Program-made: the position numbers and the translations under genes | Notes under the pieces: generated by a model | What the model was told of the DNA's origin: nothing | Databases searched by the model: none | What the model saw: only the letters and a program-made list of their open reading frames with translations | NCBI GenBank assembly: GCA_026261815.1 | Contig: JAMPIT010000206.1 | Span: 1,178,001-1,242,000, forward strand | Reading direction: 5' to 3' | Source: Monarcha castaneiventris obscurior | Taxonomy: Eukaryota > Chordata > Aves > Passeriformes > Monarchidae | Length of the DNA: 64,000 nt | In this document: positions 53,701 through 62,700 of the stretch, piece after piece | Position numbering within the stretch: the first letter of the stretch is position 1 | How the letters are laid out: each line of letters begins with the position of its first letter

Positions 53701-56700
53701 TTTGAATAAATATGAAATTGGGTACATTTCAATTCCAGATTAACAAAGTTTTTGCCTGAGAATAAATACTGCTATATGCTAAATGTCTAATTTATAATGA
53801 ACCTCTGAGTTACTCCACTCCTGCTGTTGACTGCGTAATCTGTGTGACTGAGTTAAATCGTCACCATCTGGGACTGGCTTAAAGTCTTCCAACAACGAAC
53901 ATTTGACCTCTCATTTTTCACAGCCAGACCCACTGACATTAGCATCAAGTATACAGTTAAAGCATAGACAGCAAGTGCATCTACCCCTAGATAACTTCAA
54001 TTTTATGTAGATTACTGAAGATACCAATTCAGTGGCTTACTTATGGATCACACGTATTCTGTCTAAAGTGGGAACTTATGACCAAAAATAAATTGCTACA
54101 TAAAAAAAAAGCTCTGGATAATTCATGGTCTCAGGAAATAAAACTAAACCAGATAATCAGAGCTGAGGTTACAAAAACAGGCCTTACAAAAAAGAGACAC
54201 TAGAAGTTTGAATTACTTTGGTTTTTTATTTCTTAAGACTCCCTTGCCACCTTGGAAATTCTAACTTTGAATATGAGGAAAATAAAATGATGCTATTAGT
54301 TCTGTCTATGATGATCAAATGTCCACGAATGCTTATCTTGAGGCAGTGGCCAAGGGTGTATGCACAGAACTTTTCCTGCAGCTCCTCTATATTTCTTCGT
54401 TCCTAACTCCAGGAAGTCCAATCTCTCACATATGCATACATGCAAAAAATAGAGGAAAGTCAGCTGAGAATAACATCTCTGTGAGAAGTGTTAGGCATGA
54501 CAGGCATTCCCTTTGAGAATAAAGGTTACGATTAGATCAAACACAGATGTTTATTATTTCAACATCTCTGGGACTTACTGTGAAATGATACCATTTCAGG
54601 GTCCTCAGAGAATGGAAATGGATTGAAGGCTATAAAATTCAGGCAATATTCAGGAACACAGAATACTGCAGCATTAATAAAATCTCTGGTCATCAAATAG
54701 GTACATTAGTGAAGGAGCACACCTCACATCTTTGCTAGAAATCTAGACCTCAAACAGAAATAGTCCTTTTAGACTGTTCAAGCTCAAATTAAATTATTAT
54801 AGCTTTGGGGGAAAAAAAACCCAACAAAAATCCTTTTTAGCAGTGTGCCAGTTTAAAGCTTTTGCGAATTTAAACCAGAACAACTTCCAAGCAGCTTGCT
54901 AGAAATTATGTATAAAACCACAGTGAATCACAGCACCTAATGCAGCTTGTGGGACACCTCTTTTTCTTGATGGTTAGAACTGGGGCATTAAAAAACCTGC
55001 AATCATAAGCCTATGTGTTTTGTTTATAACAGAAAGGATTAAATTAGATTTTAAATAAGAAAAAGAAGTCCTTTGTGTATCTCAAAAGTGATTTATGAAC
55101 ACTTCAAGTAGTGAGGCATTACATGGATAAAACTTAGAGAATGTCTGATTTAAATGTTTCTGCACAACTGAGCTCTAAAAACAATAATTTGCTGTGCCAT
55201 CTAGACTGATGAGAAGACAAGCCCTTCCATTTGCTGGAAGGAGAAATAATCTATATTATCAAGCAAAAAAAAGACTGTATCTGAACAACTGTCTGACTTT
55301 CTCTTTTATACACAAATAGGAAAGGAAAAAATAAAAAGAACATGCCAATACAGTATAATGAAAAATACTCTAAAATAAATGTATGTCATACACAAGTAAT
55401 TCATATTCTGCAATTATTTACCATACTTTAATCATCATATTTCAGTTATTTTAGTGTAACTGCTGTCATGCCTAAACAAAAATTTTAAAAAGTAACAATT
55501 GTTCTTACTGATCCTATGAAATTCAGTACTTGCTACTAAAGGGAGCCACACCTCATAGGCATATCTAACTGATGTTTATAGTGGAAGGGCCTTTGATCTG
55601 TCTTTTTGGTACAGATAAAGAATAGTATGTGAATGGGTTACAAAGCAATGGAAGGGGCTTCAGATCACATACCAGAAAGTACTATATTTTTCACCTGAAA
55701 GAAGCTTTTCTTGCTCCTATTTCAGATATTTTTTTTTTAATACGTCTTTTTAAAATTTAATATGACCTTCTTGATGGTAATAAATGAGAGAAGAATTGCA
55801 AAAACACAGCATTTTTTATAAATACTATTATACAGTGCTTTCCCTTTGTGTCTGCACAAAGATGCATATTCTGTGTAAGAGAAAACATGCCAGAACTATT
55901 TTCAGATACACCTTTTCCACATTCTTCTGTTTGATAAACTTTCACAAAACATATGTCTCAGTCTTGCTTTTGTTTGGCAACTGCAAATGCTACCAGATAA
56001 CAGTTACTCTTGTCTGTTAATTCCAGAAGTCTAAGATTGAGCAAGAAATATTTTGCAATATGCTGACACTGCTGAATATTTTGATAAACTGTTCTAATAA
56101 TCAGACTGAAGGTCAAAGACATGCAAGGCATTCTGTCACATCTTGAAAGCTACCAGGATTGGCTTGAGAACTAATCTCTTCCCACATCTTGCTCTAGGTC
56201 TTCAGCTCAGTTAGCCTAGAGGAAATGGCTGCTGAATCTGCATTTTTTTCTATTCGTTCTATATTCTGACTGTTATCTCAAGGTGTCACTTCTTCCTTCA
56301 ACCAAGTCTTCAGAAATCTGTCCCCATTGTAAGAAAGAAAATTTAAATTGCAAAAGGTATCCCTGGGGACGCTATGCATCCTCAAAGCATCCTTATGCAG
56401 TGAAACAAACAGGTGCGTGCAAAGTAACGCTGTTGTCATCACAGTGAAATACATTTCTCCATGATAAGATTTGAGAATGGTCCTTTCATGTATTAATTTA
56501 AAGCAGACCCCCTCCTGAATTTTCAATAAGTGAAATTGTATTGAGAGCTTGCTTGCTTCTGTCTTTCGACTCACACAAGTTCTTATAGTTGAAGCTGAAA
56601 AACCAAAACATGAGAGTTTTCTCTGAGCTGCCCTCAAAGACAGCAGAGAAGATGAATTTTGGAGGCTTCCTCCTTTTTGCTTTGTGGGAATTCATACACT

Positions 56701-59700
56701 AAGTGACCATTTCCCCAGCTCTGCCAAGTGATTAGCTGAAAATTGCAGTGCACTGTTTTCAGTGCTCAAACTAAGTTTGCTAGCCTGACTCAGGTTCTTT
56801 TATAAGGAAGAGTCTGACAGGATAGTAACACAGCTACCCTAGTTACATGATCCTGAAGACAGACTTCTGGTTTTCCAGGAGAACCCAGAAACACAAAGGA
56901 AACTGTCAGAGTAAACTTCTTGTCCCCTGTCCTTAAAAATTGCCAGAACACAGGTGTTTCTGAGGAATGCAGGAAAATCTAAGCAGCAGGAGAAGCGTAA
57001 GGTGATGTGCAGGCTCTTGAAATAGGCCTGAAATGCCTTTGTGAACCTGCACAAAGCTCTTGCCCATCACCTCCTCTCCCGTTCCCAGCAACTAAGAAAC
57101 AAGGGCATTGTCTAGTGATGCCTATGAGATACTGCAATGTGTGTTCTTCCAGGAAGTAGTTATCTTCCCTATAAGGCATTTTTCCTTTTCTCTAATGAAG
57201 AGAAATCACAGAGAATAATCTACCTCACAGCTATCCTCCATTTCGGGAAGTCACACTCTGCCAGCATGGATATGCTGCAGGACTGAGCTAGTGAGAAATG
57301 GTTCATTTTCTGAAAGCTGAGCACTGTGAGAACTGTAATGTTCTTTGTATCATATGACTTTATAAGTCATATATATAAATCATATATGACTTTATAAGTC
57401 ATATATGATTTATATCTTATGAAATCAGTAATAAATTATTATAATAAAAACCCACAAACCACTATTGCAGAGACAGTAAAGGAGCAGATACTTTAAGAAA
57501 TGTCTTTAGACATTTTCTTCAGCAGAAAACATGTACTTTGTAGGCCTCCGTATGATGGGGATAAAGCTGCTCATACCAGTCTGCTGACAGCAGAATATTA
57601 AGTTCATTGATGTGTCTTACGTGATCAATGATGTACATGTTTCATTGGCAGGTTTCAGAATCAGAGGTGCTCAGGGAAATGAAAGATTTTTGAAGATTTA
57701 ACAGGGTTTTAAAATTGTGTAGTGCAAGCAAAACCCCCTCAAAGCAAATAGATCTGTTGAGTTTTGTTTGGTTTTAATATTGATGCCAACTCCTATTCAA
57801 CCTAGAAGTCAACAGCAGATTTTTATAATTTTCCTTTTATTCTTTATGATATTGTATCTATGAAACTTTTTTGAGCATTGAATATAATGGAATTAATTTT
57901 CTGTGGAGCATCATGATAATTTAGATCAGAGTACTTCCTTCCTGAATTCTCTTTGGAATGCTGTAACACCAGGGTTAGCACCATCAGTTGAAACACTGAG
58001 CAGTCACAACTATGGGTGCTGCCAGTGACAGCTATGCCTGCTTGAAAATCTTAACAGCCATAGCAACAAACACAAATACATCCAATTCTTAGGAAAAGAT
58101 GTAACTAACACTTTTGTGCATGTTCAACAGTTAAAAAAGCATTTGAGTTCCACAATAAACTGAAACCTTTACTTTTGATTAGCCTTATTTTGGCACTCTG
58201 AAGCATAGGAGTAGTTTGTTGTCTCGCAGGTGTACTAAATATATTTTATTCTTACCATACACATAGGGCTGTCAGAAATAAAGTTGCTACCTTAAGCTAC
58301 AGTTTCTGTATTTAAAAATTGTCTACAGCTACACTCCTCTTAGCACAAGAATTGCCAAAGAGATACCTCATCCTGAACAGCAAGTTTTCAAGCACTGATA
58401 TACCTCCAGCTTCCTGAAATATGAGGAAAAAATTCACAATTTTGAATCATTAAGGTTGCAAAAGATCTCCAAGACCATCGAGTCCAACCTTTGACGGAAC
58501 AACCACCATATCAACTAAACCATAGCACTGAGTGCCAAGTCCTGTAGTTTCTTGAACATTTCCAGGGATGATGATTCCACCATTTCCCTGGGAAGCTTCT
58601 TCCAATGCAGAACAACCCTCTCCCTGAAGAAATCCTTCCTGATGCCCAGCCTGAACATCCCCTGGGCACAGCTTGAGGCCATTTCCTGAGTTTATGCAAA
58701 ATTAGTCTTAACACTAAAGGTAGGCCGTGCTTCAATTTTCAGCAAAGCAGGGAAGATAAAGGAAATATTTCATGAATGCAGTGTCCAATCCTCCTAGATT
58801 TTAATCTTCCATGCATTCAGAAGGATAAACTGTTTTGGTATTCCATGAGCTCACAGCATTTTCATGCAACTCTAATGGTATTTTCCTAGCTACCAGAAAG
58901 AATACTTACTTTCGTCTTTCTGCCTCAAATTTACTCAGCAGTTTCCGGAGACCACCATTTTTAAATCCTTGGAAATGCGCTGCCGGGGCTCCCACGGTGA
59001 TGACATCATACAGAGCATCTGGAATGGAAATAGACAAACACAGACATTTGAATGCTCCTATCCCCAAGTCATGGCAACATTTTGATATCTACTCTACAAA
59101 AAGTAAGGACAAGTCTGAATCACTTCCAGGGAATAATTGATAATCCACGTCCCAAGAAGGCCCAAGAGCTAATCAATCTTTCCATACAGCCACCTGCACA
59201 CTTTAAAAAGTTAATCTGATTTATGGCTACATCTAAATTATGTGCCGCAGTGTAGAACAATATTCCAGCTCTGCAGTTTACAAAGCTGCCAAGTAAATTG
59301 GCCCATTGTGTATTTCACTTTATTGCCCCTTTCATTATTTAACTTGTAGTCATGTTGAGATGCACAGATTCAAGCATTTTAGAGTCAAAAGAGACCATTA
59401 CGATTGAACAGTCTGACTGAATAATAGAGGCTACAGAATTACAGCTGATGATTCCTGCATCAAGCTTATGTCTCTTGGTTGAGTGAAGGCATCTCTTTAT
59501 TTAGGCATCTAATCTTGATTTAAAGATTGCAAGTGACAATGAATTCACTGCATTCCCAGAGAAGTCAATCAGATTAGTAAAAATCCCTACTTCTTTTCTA
59601 GTTTGAATTTGTTTAGATGTAATGATAATGTACTTTCAGATATAATGGTGTTTAATGCTAAATTGGAGAGCCCTGCTCTATGACATATACTAAATTTTTA

Positions 59701-62700
59701 TATGTTTATGAATACAGAGAAAGTCAGTTGTTCTCAGCTGAGAAACTACCAGACTAGGAAATAAACTATGCTACTGAAATTCTTGCTGAGACAACAAACT
59801 GTTGTCTCTTTCTGCATACACCTAATGTCTTAGGACATAGGGGATGAACTTCTTGCATGGATATGTGCTTACAGAACTGGAGATGAAACATTTTTAAAAG
59901 AGATTGTGATTGACTGCAGAGATGAAGATTTAATTACATCTCACACAACAATAATTATTTCTTCAAAGTTTAAATTTACATTTACACTAAGCAGTACCTG
60001 TTTTGTACCTAAACTTACTGGAGGTATAAAAATACAGTTCAGAATGCCTCATTCTTAAAATGTATTTCAAAAGGAAACATTACAGGATGTTTTTTGTGAA
60101 CTGTTTTATTCGTCAAGGAAGTCTCCCATGTAAATTAAAATCTAGTCCTCTCCTAAAATAGAACTTTTCTTGCATTCTGATGATAAATATCCCTAGAAGC
60201 AAGAACACTGTACAAATGATTCACAGTTAATGAACTATGCTTTACTTCCCGAGCTGAATCTCAGAACATATTTGCTCAAATTGATTTGAGCTCTAATGAG
60301 TTGGTGACTCTTCAATTTCCACTTAAAAGGAGAAGTGACATAATTTCATTAGCCTAAGGTGAGCTTCAAGATTCTTAAATAGCCCATTCTTTCAGGCCTT
60401 AATAGAGATTTATCCATAATACATATTCTTCGACTATTAGAGCTCCATTGGTACTTGACAATAAGGAGTTCTATTGCTTAAAACAGCAGTGCCTTGAAAT
60501 CAAGATAAGAGATGAACTCATCAGGGTTCTGAATATGTTTAGAGAGAACTCATGAAACAACAGGAAAACATTTAAAAGACTAAACCCTAGTTCCGACTGC
60601 TTTAAAAAAAAACATGACCCTGTTTATAGTTACTTTGGGAGGGGAGGATTTATCCAGAAGGAAGCTTTCATTCAGCCTGTGGCCTCTTATCAGCATGGTT
60701 GAGGAGCAGCTGTCTGAGACAGAAACACACCCAGTACAGCTAAGCACCTGTCTCACACAGCCTCCATGGGAAAGTAAGGATGGCAAAAGATGAGGAGCAT
60801 CCATGCCTGGTGGTGGGCACAGGGCAATGCCATTCCCACGTCCCAGAGCACAGTGCAGCAAGGCTTGGGAGGAGTGCCTTGTGATGTGCTCTACTTACAC
60901 ATCAGTGGAGCTCCTTGTGAAGGACATGCAGTGTCAGCATCAGTGCGCTGCTACAGAAGTGCTCCAGTAACTCATAACCATCAAGCAAGAGTAGGCTACT
61001 GCTGACACCCCTCTGCAGTGAAGACAGAGCTCAAAATGCAGCAAAGCACCACAGGAGTTGTATCTTATTGTCAAGAACAGCTCGATCCCAATTTTGAATC
61101 CACCTGCCTGCCTCCACAGGAGGCAGTCAGTGTCTCCAACTGGCCAGATGCAAAACAAAAATCAGTTTACCAAATCTATTTAAAACAAGCACACATTGTA
61201 TGAACAGGGACAAAAGCAAAGCTATGTCAATATATAAATTTAAGCTCTCTAGTATGATGAAGAGAGCACAATGTGGTGTTTATCAAATGGATAGGGATAC
61301 AGTTAAACCATAGGGAAATTGTATTTTTCTCAAAGATTTCCTACTAAAAGTTTAAGCACACAGGTACTTTCTCTTCCATGACAGTACCCAGTAACAACCC
61401 AAATCAAAGTTCAGTAAAAGTAAACCTGTTATTGTATGTGTCAAACACAAAAAAACCCACAAACCAATGTGCATATACAATAGGTGGGATTAAAACCTAT
61501 CTTGCATTCCCAAAATTAAGATATCCGATAGTGTAAGGGTTAATGACACCTCTATGGCTCATTAGCTTGTTTAAGTGCCACCTCTATGCATTTTTATTCT
61601 CCCCCTTCCAAGGTCATTCTCCTGGTTATATTCCAGGTGTCCTTTGCCAAGCAAAGCATGAGATGAAAAAGACCAGCTTAATATTAAAGTGCTGCCTACT
61701 CCAGGTTGATTAGCAATTGCTAGAAACTGTTCAGACTGTATATATCTAATACAAGACACAGTGAACATTAGATAAATAACAGAGGCAGAGTTTTATAATT
61801 TAAAGTTCCAAATTTAGAAGACAACTAGAACAATTCTAACATTTATCTCTTCCTGCACCCTTTTTGATTATGGATTAACCCCAAACACAATGATTTTAGA
61901 GAAGAAAGAAAATTAATAAAAAACCAAAACAAAACTCAAGTACTGTAAAAGTTGTGGGTGCCTAAGTAAGTGACATATTTCATTCCACTTTTTATTTAGC
62001 AAATAGACATACAGTGTCGTGTTCACAAAGAGTTTTTCTTGAAAAGACATAATATTAAACTTCTGGCCCCCATTACAAACCTAAAAATGTTTTAAGTTAA
62101 TTAATTAACTTCAAAACATTAAAATCTGTGGTGTTACATTATGTCACTGTAAATCCCCATCTTGTTGAAACATTTGGAAGCACTGGTTTTTAGTAAAAGA
62201 AATAACAAAATATTCAACCAACCAGTACCTAACAGATAATTGGAAGTCCCTGTGTTCCAGCTTGGATGGACATCAGCCTCACAAAGTGTAAAACTCCTAT
62301 AACCACTGTTTGTACTTACTGTTTTACAATCTTAGATGCAGAGTGTATTAATAAGGCAAAAGCCTTACAGAGTGTAATTTCTGTGGTTGTAGTGACAGCA
62401 AATTGAACAGATCTCAATTTATCAACGAATTATTCACTGTGCTATGATTTGGTCATATATATTTATCAGTATAATCTTTGATCTGTAAAGGAAGCTGCTA
62501 AAATCATATACAAGCAGCAGCAACAGAATTCTGTATTAAAAAGAACCACAGATGATGTTACAGAAAATTATCCCCCTTTCCAGGAGATGTTGGAAGTTCG
62601 CAGTATTTTCAGCATAATCAGTGAGGTATTATCACTTAACACTGAGCAAATGCTTACATGGGGTAGGTGGACATGACAGGGTCGTACTGCATAAGCTGAT

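Larger units (their letters stand above)
49812..58909. other. INPP4A intron b-c
   Basis: The intron contains an A run (49903-49925), a CR1 tail remnant (51040-51084), an A run at about 51417-51430, the large solo LTR (52721-53700), an AT-rich hairpin (57373-57415) and a CR1 fragment (58445-58695). 53701-57370 shows nothing else recognisable. Confidence 0.55.
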
